From: Cytophagales bacterium
Lineage (GTDB): Bacteria; Bacteroidota; Bacteroidia; Cytophagales; Spirosomataceae
Reading direction: 5' to 3'
Assembly: GCA_013298025.1 (NCBI GenBank)
Contig: JAAFJE010000015.1
Coordinates: 102,474 to 166,473 of the forward strand
Length of the DNA stretch: 64,000 nucleotides
Below the pieces are notes generated by a model that was not told the origin of the DNA, searched no databases, and saw nothing but the letters and a program-made list of their open reading frames with translations. This document shows positions 54,660 through 63,533 of this stretch, in pieces. The translations under genes were made by a program, and so were the position numbers. Each line of letters begins with the position of its first letter. Positions within the stretch are counted from its first letter, which is position 1.

Positions 54660-56465
54660 ATGTCAAAATTCCGCTTACTTGTGTTGGTGTGGTTGGGGGT
54701 ACTCCTGCCGCTTTGTGTTTTATCTCAAGATATAGACTTGGGTATGGAATATCTGAAAGCTGGAGAATACCAAAAAGCAAAAGATGTTTTTCAAAAATTT
54801 GCCAAAAAGAAAGAGCAAGCCGAAGTTATCCACAAAGCCTATTTACAAGCCTTGGTACAGTTGAAAGACTTTGCCGAAGCTGAAAAATTTCTCAAACGAG
54901 AATTGAAATGGTTTGAAAACACGCCTTTGTATTGGGTCGATTACGGACGCATCTTGGAGATGCAGCGAAAAGAGGCGGAAGCCCAAAAACAATACGCCAA
55001 AGCCATTGATTTAGCCAAAATCAGCGAAGAGTTAACAAATACCTTACTCGACGATTTTATCGGGCAAAATCAGCTTGATTTGGCTATCAGGCTGGTTGAA
55101 CAATACAGGGCTTATGCCAAGAATAACAGCAAATTCAATATGCAAATGGCAAAGCTCTACCGAATGGTCGGAAAACCTCAAGAAATGATTGAAGAATACT
55201 TGGTTTTCGGGAAGGCTATCGGCGACAGAGAAGTGCTTGAAGCTACCTTGCAAGATGAAGTGAAAACCGAAGAGGAAATTGCCGTGCTAGAAAAGCTGCT
55301 GTATGCCAAAATTCAGCAGTTTCCCGACGACCCTTACTACACCGAATTGCTGATATGGCATTTGATTCAGAAAAAAGAATTTTATCGGGCATTTGTCCAA
55401 GCAAGGGCTTTAGACAAACGATACAAGCAAGAAGGAGGACAAGTAGCCGAACTGGCCTTTATGGCGTTTCAAAACAAAGATTTCGTGGCAGCAGGCAAAA
55501 TGTTTGAATATTTAATCAAAGAATATCCCAAACACCAGAGTTATCCACTGTACCGCCGCTATTTGATTAATGCCAAAGAGGAAGTCGTTAAGAATACCTA
55601 TCCCATCAATCCTAGCGATATTCGGATACTGATTGCCGAGTATGATAAAATGCTGCAAGAACTGGGCATCAACGAACGCACCCTCGAAGCGATGCGGAGC
55701 AAGGCCTTGCTTTATGCCTTTTACCTCAACCAAAAAGATAGTGCTATTGTCATTTTAGAACGGGTTGTAAAGTTATCCACAAACAAGCCAGACATTGTGG
55801 ATAAGTGTAAACTCGACTTAGGCGATATTTACCTACTCAAAGGCGAGCCTTGGGAATCGACCTTGCTGTATGCCCAAGTAGAAAAATCACAAAAAGAGTC
55901 GCCTTTGGGCTATGATGCTAAATTGAGAAATGCCAAATTGGCGTATTATCGGGGCGAGTTCGATTTGGCAAAAGAGGTGCTAGATATACTCAAACAAGCC
56001 ACTACACGAGAAATTGCCAACGATGCCCTCAATTTAAGCCTGCTGATTCAGGATAATACGGGCTTAGATAGCACCGAAAAGGCTATGCAAGCCTATGCCC
56101 ATGTTGAATTGCTCCTTTTTCAACGACAAAATACCGAGGCTATCGCCAAGCTCGAAGAAATGCTTTCGCTTTACAAAGGACATCCGCTCGAAGATGAGGT
56201 GTTGTTGCTCTTGGCTAGTGTGTATAAGAAGGAAGGAAATGTGGAAAAAATGTTGATAAGTCTGCAAAAAATTGTGGATAAGTACCCACAAGACATCCTT
56301 GCCGACGATGCAATTTTTCAATTAGCCCAAGCCTATGAGGCTTTACAAAAGCCCCAACAAGCCATGCAATATTACCAACAATTGCTTACGCAATACACTG
56401 GTAGCATTTACGTAGCCGAAGCCCGCAAGCGTTACAGAATCCTGAGAGGTGATAATATTAAATAA
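54660..56465 (+). CDS. Tetratricopeptide-repeat protein with signal peptide
   Basis: 601-residue exported protein: signal peptide about 1-22 ('LLVLVWLGVLLPLCVLSQ'), then TPR-like helical repeats through the whole length, e.g. 'GMEYLKAGEYQKAKDVFQKF' and 'AIFQLAQAYEALQKPQQAMQ'. No catalytic domain. Periplasmic TPR proteins of this size usually act as assembly scaffolds. Four perfect DnaA boxes fall inside the coding region (54826, 55773, 55796 and 56273), which is unusual and links the gene's DNA, not necessarily its product, to the origin region. Confidence 0.85.
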   Translation: MSKFRLLVLVWLGVLLPLCVLSQDIDLGMEYLKAGEYQKAKDVFQKFAKKKEQAEVIHKAYLQALVQLKDFAEAEKFLKRELKWFENTPLYWVDYGRILEMQRKEAEAQKQYAKAIDLAKISEELTNTLLDDFIGQNQLDLAIRLVEQYRAYAKNNSKFNMQMAKLYRMVGKPQEMIEEYLVFGKAIGDREVLEATLQDEVKTEEEIAVLEKLLYAKIQQFPDDPYYTELLIWHLIQKKEFYRAFVQARALDKRYKQEGGQVAELAFMAFQNKDFVAAGKMFEYLIKEYPKHQSYPLYRRYLINAKEEVVKNTYPINPSDIRILIAEYDKMLQELGINERTLEAMRSKALLYAFYLNQKDSAIVILERVVKLSTNKPDIVDKCKLDLGDIYLLKGEPWESTLLYAQVEKSQKESPLGYDAKLRNAKLAYYRGEFDLAKEVLDILKQATTREIANDALNLSLLIQDNTGLDSTEKAMQAYAHVELLLFQRQNTEAIAKLEEMLSLYKGHPLEDEVLLLLASVYKKEGNVEKMLISLQKIVDKYPQDILADDAIFQLAQAYEALQKPQQAMQYYQQLLTQYTGSIYVAEARKRYRILRGDNIK

Positions 56466-56537
56466 CGCATTGCTCGAAAGTTGGCGTATCTGTAGTAATC
56501 ATTGAGCGTTATCCACAATCAAATGTTGGTAGTGTTG

Positions 56538-56576
56538 AAAAGGTTATCAAGCCCAACTTGATAGCCTTTTATTTTT
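56538..56576 (+). terminator. Terminator after TPR gene
   Basis: AAAAGGTTATCAAG (56538-56551) pairs with CTTGATAGCCTTTT (56557-56570) with one T.G wobble and a 5-base loop, then a T-rich tail. A perfect DnaA box (56509-56517) lies just before it. Confidence 0.75.
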
Positions 56577-56692
56577 TTCCCTAATAAAATTTCATCATCT
56601 TTACTTTGAATACAACAAATTAGGAATAATTGTTGTTATAATTGTATTAAATTTATACATTCATCAGGCAAAATAACGAAGATTGTACAACC

Positions 56693-58465
56693 ATGAAAAC
56701 GAACCTTACTATTAATAGAGTTTTTGATTTGCTTTATACGTGCGTTTTACCACAGAATAAAGAAGATGTACTGGCGTGCAAACAAAAAGGTCAATGGAAA
56801 AAATACAGTGCTACCCAAGTGGTAGAATTGGTCAACAAGGTGAGCTTGGGCTTAATTAAATGGGGTATCCAAAAAGATGATAAAATTGCTATCATCGCCA
56901 ACAATCGTCCCGAATGGAATATCGTCGAATTGGGCATTCAGCAAATCGGTGCGGTGTCGGTGCCGATGTACCCGACTATTACAATAGAAGATTACAAATA
57001 CATTTTTGAAGATGCCAGTGTAAAACTGGTGTTTGTTTCTGACGAAGCTTTACTGAAAAAAGTCAAAGAAGCTACCGCCGACCTCAAAGGTATTGAGGGT
57101 ATTTTTACTTTCGACGAAATCAAACAGGCTGCTCATTGGTCAACTATTGTCAAATTATCGGAAGGGGTAGCCGTTGAAACTTTAGAGGAAAGAAAACAAC
57201 AAGTCAGCAGAGAAGATTTACTTACGCTTATTTATACTTCTGGTACAACTGGCCGTCCGAAAGGAGTCATGCTTACGCACGACAATATCATTGCCAATAT
57301 AGAAGGCATCATCGAGGGCAAACACATTGTCTTGGAAGAAACCGACAGGGCTTTGAGCTTTCTACCGCTTTGCCATATTTATGAGCGTACCGATGTATAT
57401 GTGTTTATGCGTTATGGAGTATCTATATATTATGCCGAAAGCATGGAAACCATCGGCGATAACCTCAAAGAGGTAAAACCTCATGTGTTTGCTACTGTGC
57501 CTCGGTTATTAGAGAAAGTATATGATAAAATTGTTGCCAAAGGACACGACCTCACGGGCATCAAAAAAAGCCTTTTCTTCTGGGCTTTAAACCTTGGCTT
57601 GCAATACGACCCCATGAAACCGATGGGCTGGTGGTATGATACCCAACTCAGCCTGGCCCGCAAGCTGATTTTTAGTAAATGGCAAGAAGCCCTAGGCGGC
57701 AATATCAAATTTATTGCCTCTGGCTCGGCGGCATTGCAGCCTCGTTTGTCCCGTATTTTCTGGGCGGCTGGGATTCCGATTATCGAGGGGTACGGACTTA
57801 CCGAAACGTCGCCAGTGATTTCGTCGTGCTTGTTGCATGATTTTAGAATTGGTTGCGTCGGAACGGTCTTGCCCAATATTCAGGTGAAAATTGCCGAAGA
57901 TGGCGAGATTTTGGTCAAAGGCCCTAGCGTGATGAAAGGCTATTATAAAAAGCCCGAACTCACCGCCGAGGTTATCCAAGATGGCTGGTTTCATACGGGT
58001 GATATTGGGGAGTTTTCGGAAGGAAAATATTTGAAAATTACCGATAGAAAAAAAGAAATGTTCAAAACATCGGGAGGAAAGTACGTTGCTCCGCAGTTGC
58101 TCGAAAATAAATTGAAAGAGTCGATGTTTATCGAACAGGCAATTGTCATTGGCGAAGGACAAAAATTTCCCTCGGCCTTGCTCGTACCCGAATTTAATGC
58201 CCTCAAAGAATGGTGCAACCGACACAACATTGCCGTAGCGTCGAACCAAGAAATGATAACACACCCTAGGGTGCTTGAAAAATACGATGCAGTGGTAAAA
58301 GAACTCATGGAAAATATAGCCAAATACGAACAAGTAAAAAAAGTAACGTTACTGCCCGAACTGTTTAGTATTGACGCTGGCGAACTCACGCCTACGCTCA
58401 AACTCAAACGCAAGATTATTCATCGTAAATACGAAAAACAAATAGATACGATGTACGCTTGTTAG
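56693..58465 (+). CDS. Long-chain acyl-CoA synthetase (AMP-binding)
   Basis: 590-residue ANL-superfamily ligase of the long-chain fatty acyl-CoA synthetase type. The P-loop-like motif 'YTSGTTGRPKGVMLTHDN' (about 179-196), 'EGYGLTETSP' (A5) and 'GWFHTGDIGEF' with 'KYLKITDRKKEMFKTSGGK' (A7-A8 hinge and near the catalytic Lys region) are intact. 'LPLCHIYERTDVYVFMRYG' is typical of the long-chain group. It would activate fatty acids for membrane lipid synthesis or oxidation. A strong terminator follows. Confidence 0.92.
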   Translation: MKTNLTINRVFDLLYTCVLPQNKEDVLACKQKGQWKKYSATQVVELVNKVSLGLIKWGIQKDDKIAIIANNRPEWNIVELGIQQIGAVSVPMYPTITIEDYKYIFEDASVKLVFVSDEALLKKVKEATADLKGIEGIFTFDEIKQAAHWSTIVKLSEGVAVETLEERKQQVSREDLLTLIYTSGTTGRPKGVMLTHDNIIANIEGIIEGKHIVLEETDRALSFLPLCHIYERTDVYVFMRYGVSIYYAESMETIGDNLKEVKPHVFATVPRLLEKVYDKIVAKGHDLTGIKKSLFFWALNLGLQYDPMKPMGWWYDTQLSLARKLIFSKWQEALGGNIKFIASGSAALQPRLSRIFWAAGIPIIEGYGLTETSPVISSCLLHDFRIGCVGTVLPNIQVKIAEDGEILVKGPSVMKGYYKKPELTAEVIQDGWFHTGDIGEFSEGKYLKITDRKKEMFKTSGGKYVAPQLLENKLKESMFIEQAIVIGEGQKFPSALLVPEFNALKEWCNRHNIAVASNQEMITHPRVLEKYDAVVKELMENIAKYEQVKKVTLLPELFSIDAGELTPTLKLKRKIIHRKYEKQIDTMYAC

Positions 58466-58480
58466 GAGGCATCATCCAAT

Positions 58481-58521
58481 AAAAAAGTCAGGTTTTCTTT
58501 CTGGAAAAACCTGACTTTTTT
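58481..58521 (+). terminator. Terminator after acyl-CoA synthetase gene
   Basis: 16-bp perfect stem AAAAAAGTCAGGTTTT (58481-58496) with its complement (58506-58521), 9-base loop and T run. Placed 15 bases after the stop and 40 bases before the tandem repeat array. Confidence 0.9.
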
Positions 58522-58561
58522 ATTTCCCTTATGTGCTAGTTCATGCTTTTTGTCGGTAGCC

Positions 58562-59089
58562 TTTTCCATGAAAAAAATGGGATTTCCTATCTCCGATATA
58601 GCCCCTGCTGTATTTTAGAGAAGTTTTTCCATGAAAAAGATAGGATTTCCTATCTCTAAGATAGCCCGTGCTGTGTTTTAGAGAGGTTTTTCCATGAAAA
58701 AGATAAGGATTGCCTATCTCTGAAATAGCCCCTGCTGTATTTTAGATAGGTTTTTCCATGAAAAAGATGGGGTTTCTTATCTCCGAGATAGCCCGTGCTG
58801 TATTTTAGAGAGGTTTTTCCATGAAAAAGATAGGATTTCCTATATCTAAGATAGCCCCTGCTGTATTTTAGAGAGGTTTTTCCATGAAAAAGATGAGATT
58901 TTCTATCTCTGAGATAGCCTATGCTGTGTTTTAGATAGGTTTTTCCATGAAAAAGATAGGATTTCCTATCTCCAATATAGCCCCTGCTGTATTTTAGATA
59001 GGTTCTTCCATGAAAAAGATGAGATTTTCTATCTCTGAGATAGCCTATGCTGTGTTTTAGATAGGTTTTTCCATGAAAAAGATGGGATT
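58562..59089. repeat. 63-bp tandem repeat array with a micro-ORF in each unit
   Basis: Nine repeat starts, spaced 63, 63, 64, 63, 63, 63, 63 and 63 bases (ATG at 58568, 58631, 58694, 58758, 58821, 58884, 58947, 59010 and 59073). Seven of the eight complete units read ATG-15 codons-TAG on the plus strand, giving peptides like MKKIGFPISKIARAVF; unit 3 has a 1-base insertion and unit 9 diverges after 'MKKMG'. Each unit also holds the palindrome TTTTTC-CAT-GAAAAA and two overlapping hairpins (GATAGGA-TT-TCCTATC and CTATCTC-n-GAGATAG) that share the same CTATC and so exclude each other. Function unknown. Confidence 0.85.
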
Positions 59090-59156
59090 GGTGATTTCGT
59101 ATTAGTGCTGAAGGGTTTTATTTTGTTCAAAAGCGTTCTTATCGTTAGCATTTTTT

Positions 59157-59219
59157 CAGTAGCGGCAACCCTTGCGGTTGCCCAACTCAACATGGCAACC
59201 GCAAGGGTTGTCGCTACTG
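59157..59219. repeat. 26-bp GC-rich hairpin
   Basis: Arms 59157-59182 and 59194-59219 pair over 26 bases with a single G.T-type mismatch; core GGCAACCCTTGCGGTTGCC-like. The loop is 11 bases. Much more GC rich than its surroundings, like REP-type extragenic palindromes. It occurs once in this window, downstream of thrC. Confidence 0.65.
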
Positions 59220-59239
59220 CAATTTTATTTGAAAGACGG

Positions 59240-59284
59240 AGCTAATCACTCAATCATTCAATCACTCATGCACTCAATAATTTA
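59240..59284. repeat. Octamer-type repeat ending at the thrC stop codon
   Basis: Imperfect repeats of CACTCAAT/CATTCAAT (59246-59278). On the minus strand the 14 bases from the thrC stop, TAAATTATTGAGTG (59284-59271), equal the 14 bases from the cobA stop at 26858. The shared core continues as TGAGTGATTGA in both. Confidence 0.65.
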
Positions 59285-60586
59285 CTGCAACAAATAAGCC
59301 TTAAAATCGGCAAAGTCCTTACTCATCTGAATGGCTACTTTTTCTTTGGCGAGTAAGTCCGATAATTGGGTTGGCACTTCAACCTTTGTGCCAAGAGTTT
59401 CTTCTACTACATCCAAAAACTTCGCATAATGTGCCGTTGATAAAAATACACCGTTTACCGTTTCGGGCAAAGTAGCCGTGTAATGCTTCAAACCTCGGTA
59501 CGCCACCGCCGTATGCGGACACATCACATAGCCAGTTGCATCATAAACCGCTTTCATGGTTGTTCTCGTGGCAGTATCATCGCTAAAATCACCAGTCACG
59601 TGTTTGATAATTTCGTCGTATTGTTCTCCTGCCAACAATTGCATCCTGACAAAATTAGAAGGATTGCCCACGTCCATCGCATTAGAAATGGTTTCTTGCG
59701 AAGGCTTTGGCTCATATATTCCCGTAGCCAAATAATCGGGTACAATGTGGTTGATATTGGTAGCGGCAATAAACATTTCAACAGGCAAGCCCATTTTTTG
59801 AGCAATCAAGCCAGCCGATAAATTACCAAAATTACCACTAGGTACACAAAAAACAACGGGTTCGTTATGGCCCTGTTTTTTCAGTTGGGCATAAGCACTA
59901 AAATAATAAAACGACTGTGGAATAAGGCGACTAATATTGATAGAGTTGGCAGAAGCCAAATTGAATTTGCTTCTAAGCTCGTTATCTAAAAATGCCGATT
60001 TAACCAAACGTTGACAATCATCAAATGTTCCGTCCACTTCTAAAGCTGTGATATTGCCTCCCAGCGTAGTAAGTTGCTTTTCTTGAATATCCGAAACTTT
60101 GCCCGTAGGGTACAAAATGGTTACTTTGATGCCCGGCGTATTATAAAATCCTTGTGCCACTGCTCCGCCCGTATCGCCCGAAGTAGCCACCAAAATATGA
60201 ATCTCTTTGGCCGATTTTTGTAAAAAATACGACATCAACGATGCCATAAACCTCGCCCCAAAGTCTTTAAATGCCATTGACGGCCCATGGAATAACTCCA
60301 GTACAAACGTATGCGGTTCGACTGCTACCAAGGGTGCTTCAAACGTAATGGCTCGCTCTACTATCTGGCGTAGGTCTTCTGCTGGAATGTCTTCACCCAA
60401 CAATGCTTTACTTACCTCAAAGGCAATTTCTTGCATACTTAAATGTTGAATATCCTCAAAAAAAGAAGCAGGTAAGGTTGGAATGGTATAAGGCATATAA
60501 AGCCCGTTGTCGGGAGGTAATCCTCTAAACACGGCTTCTTCTAACGACACATCGGGGCTTTCGTGCTTGGTACTGTAAAGAATCAT
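59282..60586 (-). CDS. thrC: Threonine synthase
   Basis: 434-residue PLP enzyme converting O-phosphohomoserine to threonine. The N-terminus 'MILYSTKHESPDVSLEEAVF' matches the family, so the ATG at 60586 is chosen; the ATG at 60667 would add 27 unrelated residues. The PLP lysine is in 'GPSMAFKDFGARFMASL', and 'VATSGDTGGAVAQGFY' and 'PSGNFGNLSAGLIA' bind the cofactor phosphate and substrate. A minus-strand -7 box TAATTTTG (60676-60669) precedes it, next to a perfect DnaA box (60631-60639). The other threonine genes are not nearby. Confidence 0.95.
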   Translation of the reverse strand: MILYSTKHESPDVSLEEAVFRGLPPDNGLYMPYTIPTLPASFFEDIQHLSMQEIAFEVSKALLGEDIPAEDLRQIVERAITFEAPLVAVEPHTFVLELFHGPSMAFKDFGARFMASLMSYFLQKSAKEIHILVATSGDTGGAVAQGFYNTPGIKVTILYPTGKVSDIQEKQLTTLGGNITALEVDGTFDDCQRLVKSAFLDNELRSKFNLASANSINISRLIPQSFYYFSAYAQLKKQGHNEPVVFCVPSGNFGNLSAGLIAQKMGLPVEMFIAATNINHIVPDYLATGIYEPKPSQETISNAMDVGNPSNFVRMQLLAGEQYDEIIKHVTGDFSDDTATRTTMKAVYDATGYVMCPHTAVAYRGLKHYTATLPETVNGVFLSTAHYAKFLDVVEETLGTKVEVPTQLSDLLAKEKVAIQMSKDFADFKAYLLQ

Positions 60587-60630
60587 ATCAAGTTTTCTGG
60601 TTAAAAATAAATCCTGCATACGCAGTGACT

Positions 60631-60662
60631 TTATCCACAAACAAACGTCAAAAAGTGGATAA
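60631..60662. repeat. DnaA boxes upstream of thrC
   Basis: TTATCCACA at 60631-60639 (perfect) and AGTGGATAA at 60654-60662 (one mismatch), facing each other about 45-75 bases before thrC, in its leader. Confidence 0.5.
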
Positions 60663-60668
60663 GTCACA

Positions 60669-60676
60669 CAAAATTA
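60669..60676 (-). promoter_or_regulatory. thrC promoter -7 box
   Basis: TAATTTTG on the minus strand, about 83 bases before thrC. No well-spaced TTG was found upstream of it. Confidence 0.4.
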
Positions 60677-60767
60677 TTTTAATCTCTACAAATAACAGCA
60701 TATTATTTGTACAAAGTGTCAGATTTCCCTTGAGTGTCAATTTTATACCGATTGTTTTTTATAAAAT

Positions 60768-61682
60768 ATGAAAGAAAGAATCCGTTTTTACCTACAAGCC
60801 TATTTTGGCTTTTCTCGCCTCGAAATTCAAGGCTTTGCCTTATTGGTTACGGCTTTGGCATTGCTTGTGGCAAGTTATATGGCTGTGTGGTTGATGCGTT
60901 TTCAACCTACTATCAGCAACAACCCAAGGGCATTAAACGATATGGTAGCCCATTTGGTTATCGAAAATAAAACGCCAACATGGAAGAATGATGCTTATAA
61001 GTCGGAGTTTTCACCTAATAAAAAAGCATGGGTTACGGAAAAAATCACGAAAATGCCCTTCAATCCCAACGAGGCTTCTGTCGCCGACCTGCAAGCCCAC
61101 GGAATGCCTCCTTGGCTGGCACAACGGATTGATAACTATCGGCATAAAGGAGGCGTGTTTCGTAAGCCAGAAGATTTGCAAAAAATTTACGGATTTCCCC
61201 CTGCGTTGTACCAAGCCTTGAGTCCATTTATCATGTTGCCTCAACAGGCTTTACAACAACCCGCAAAAAAAAATACGCCAGCCCTTCACGTCATCGACCT
61301 CAATACCGCCGATACCACCGCACTCATGAGCCTCAAAGGCATCGGGAGCAAGCGTTCTATGCGTATCGTAAAATATAGAGAATGGCTTGGTGGTTTTCAT
61401 TCTTTAGAACAATTGTATGAAATTTATGGGCTTGATTCGAGTATCGTAAGCGACTTAAAAAAGCAACTACGTTTGCCTGCTCATCCGCAGGTCAAGCTGA
61501 TTCACCTTAATGAATGCACGATTGATGAGTTGAAACATCCTTACCTAAAACCTTATTTGGCACGAGCCATTATCAATTACCGAAATGCACACGGAGCATT
61601 TTCAAATGTCCAAGAATTGCTCAATATCAAAAGCCTCGATACCGATACTTTCAATCGGCTTATACCTTACCTAGCATTATAA
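60768..61682 (+). CDS. ComEA-type helix-hairpin-helix protein
   Basis: 304 residues. One N-terminal membrane anchor (about 18-40, 'ALLVTALALLVASYMAVWLM'), then repeated helix-hairpin-helix modules of the ComEA type: 'MPFNPNEASVADLQAHGMPP' (about 95), 'DLNTADTTALMSLKGIGSKR' (about 180-200) and 'HLNECTIDELKHPYLKPYLA' (about 245). HhH modules bind double-stranded DNA non-specifically; ComEA is a DNA receptor in competence, but anchored HhH proteins are also general in Bacteroidota. Together with ComF elsewhere it hints at DNA uptake. Confidence 0.82.
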   Translation: MKERIRFYLQAYFGFSRLEIQGFALLVTALALLVASYMAVWLMRFQPTISNNPRALNDMVAHLVIENKTPTWKNDAYKSEFSPNKKAWVTEKITKMPFNPNEASVADLQAHGMPPWLAQRIDNYRHKGGVFRKPEDLQKIYGFPPALYQALSPFIMLPQQALQQPAKKNTPALHVIDLNTADTTALMSLKGIGSKRSMRIVKYREWLGGFHSLEQLYEIYGLDSSIVSDLKKQLRLPAHPQVKLIHLNECTIDELKHPYLKPYLARAIINYRNAHGAFSNVQELLNIKSLDTDTFNRLIPYLAL

Positions 61683-61747
61683 TAAGCCTTTTATTGTGAT
61701 AATAAAACAACTGTGTAACTTTACACATCAATTAAAACTTCATCACA

Positions 61748-63376
61748 ATGGCTACTGGATTTTTTCATATCCCCAAACCTAAAAACGAACCCGTTTGGGC
61801 GTATGCTCCTCACACAAAAGAAAGACTAGCTTTGCAACATAAGTTAGCCGAAATGAAATCGCAATGTATAGACGTACCAATGTATATCGGTGCAAATGAG
61901 CTAAAGGAAGGGAAAAAATTACCACTCACTTCTCCGCACGACCATCAACACGTGTTAGGCTATTATTACGAAGGCGATGCCACACACGTCAAGGCTGCGA
62001 TAGATGCCTCTTTGGCCGCAAAAGAAGCTTGGGAAAACCTGCCTTGGGAACAACGCATTGCTATTTTTCTCAAAGCAGCCGATTTGTCGGCTGCCAAATA
62101 TCGCTTAGAACTCAATGCTTCTACGATGTTGGGGCAGTCGAAAAATGCTTTTCAGGCCGAAATCGACGCTGCTTGCGAATGGATTGACTTCCTCAAATTC
62201 AATGCGTATTATGTAGCACAAATTTATGCCCAACAGCCCGAATCGTCCGATTTAGTTTGGAACCGGCTCGAATACCGTCCGCTCGAAGGCTTTGTGTTTG
62301 CTATTACGCCTTTCAATTTTACAGCCATTGCGGGCAATCTTCCTGTTTCGGCGGCACTAATGGGCAATGTGGTTGTGTGGAAACCTTCGCCTACGCAAAT
62401 TTACTCGGCGTATGTACTCATGAAAATCTTGAAAGAAGCAGGCTTACCCGATGGCGTAATTAATGTGATTTATACCGACGGCCCACTCACGGGCGATATT
62501 GTCTTCAAACATCCCGATTTTGCTGGCGTTCACTTTACGGGTAGCACCAAGGTGTTTCAACATATCTGGAAAACGATAGGGGAAAATATCCATTTGTATA
62601 AATCTTATCCTAGAATTGTTGGCGAAACAGGTGGAAAAGATTTTGTACTAGCCCATGCTTCTGCCGATGCCAAGGCTTTGGCCGTTGGGTTGGTTCGTGG
62701 GGCATTTGAGTTTCAAGGACAAAAATGTTCGGCTGCGTCAAGGGCTTATATTCCCGAAAGCCTTTGGCAGGAAACATCGCAGTACGTTTCAACGTTCTTG
62801 AATGAAATAACAGTCGGTTCGGTAGAAGACTTTTCTAATTTTGTCAATGCCGTAATTGATGAAAAATCATTTGATAAAATCAGCAATTATATAGAATTAG
62901 CTAAAAATAGTCCCGACGTAGAAATTATCGCAGGCGGAGGCTATGATAAATCGAAGGGCTATTTCATCGAGCCAACGGTTATCCTTACGAAGAATCCTAC
63001 GTTCACCACCATGTGCGAAGAGATTTTTGGCCCAGTCCTTACTATATATGTATATAAAGATGCCGATTTTGAGGAGGTGCTTACCTTGGTCGATACTACT
63101 TCGCCTTATGCACTTACGGGAGCTATTTTTGCACAAGATAGATACGCTATCAATTTGGCTACGCAAAAGCTCAAAAATGCTGCTGGAAATTTCTATGTAA
63201 ACGACAAGCCAACTGGGGCAGTTGTAGGGCAACAACCCTTCGGAGGAGCAAGGGCTTCGGGAACAAACGACAAAGCTGGGTCTTATTTAAACTTACTCAG
63301 ATGGGTTTCTCCTCGCACCATCAAAGAAACTTTTGTTTCTCCCACAGACTATAAGTATCCTTTTTTAGAAAAATGA
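61748..63376 (+). CDS. pruA: L-glutamate gamma-semialdehyde dehydrogenase (P5C dehydrogenase)
   Basis: 542-residue aldehyde dehydrogenase of the P5C dehydrogenase 1 group, second step of proline to glutamate. 'ITPFNFTAIAGNLPVSAALM' and 'VWKPSPTQIYSAYVLMKIL' bind NAD, 'ETGGKDFVLAHASAD' contains the general-base Glu, and the nucleophile is Cys in 'FEFQGQKCSAASRAYIP' (about residue 325). 'EIFGPVLTIYVYKDADFEEV' follows. The proline dehydrogenase is not fused, as usual in this phylum, and not adjacent. Confidence 0.95.
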   Translation: MATGFFHIPKPKNEPVWAYAPHTKERLALQHKLAEMKSQCIDVPMYIGANELKEGKKLPLTSPHDHQHVLGYYYEGDATHVKAAIDASLAAKEAWENLPWEQRIAIFLKAADLSAAKYRLELNASTMLGQSKNAFQAEIDAACEWIDFLKFNAYYVAQIYAQQPESSDLVWNRLEYRPLEGFVFAITPFNFTAIAGNLPVSAALMGNVVVWKPSPTQIYSAYVLMKILKEAGLPDGVINVIYTDGPLTGDIVFKHPDFAGVHFTGSTKVFQHIWKTIGENIHLYKSYPRIVGETGGKDFVLAHASADAKALAVGLVRGAFEFQGQKCSAASRAYIPESLWQETSQYVSTFLNEITVGSVEDFSNFVNAVIDEKSFDKISNYIELAKNSPDVEIIAGGGYDKSKGYFIEPTVILTKNPTFTTMCEEIFGPVLTIYVYKDADFEEVLTLVDTTSPYALTGAIFAQDRYAINLATQKLKNAAGNFYVNDKPTGAVVGQQPFGGARASGTNDKAGSYLNLLRWVSPRTIKETFVSPTDYKYPFLEK

Positions 63377-63410
63377 AAAAATAAGATATAATTAATTTTA
63401 TATTAAATTA

Positions 63411-63458
63411 TACCCTAAAAAGAGGTCTGTTGTAGAGATGCTTTTTAGGGTATTTTTT
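63411..63458 (+). terminator. Terminator after pruA
   Basis: TACCCTAAAAAG (63411-63422) pairs perfectly with CTTTTTAGGGTA (63441-63452), 18-base loop, and six T follow. Confidence 0.85.
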
Positions 63459-63533
63459 ATGTTAAAAATTATCAACACTAAATCCTTTAAAAAGAGTATG
63501 TTAGAAAAAACTTCAATTTTTTTCCAAAAATAA

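Noticed and set aside
58562..59089. Repeat array as a CRISPR array
   Set aside because: Units are contiguous 63-bp repeats without unique spacers, the sequence varies along the whole unit, and no cas gene is near.
61947..61975. CACGTG-centred sequence as second parS
   Set aside because: Inside pruA and only the six core bases fit; similar coding-region CACGTG sites (17444, 26343, 39365, 41358) also fail outside the core.
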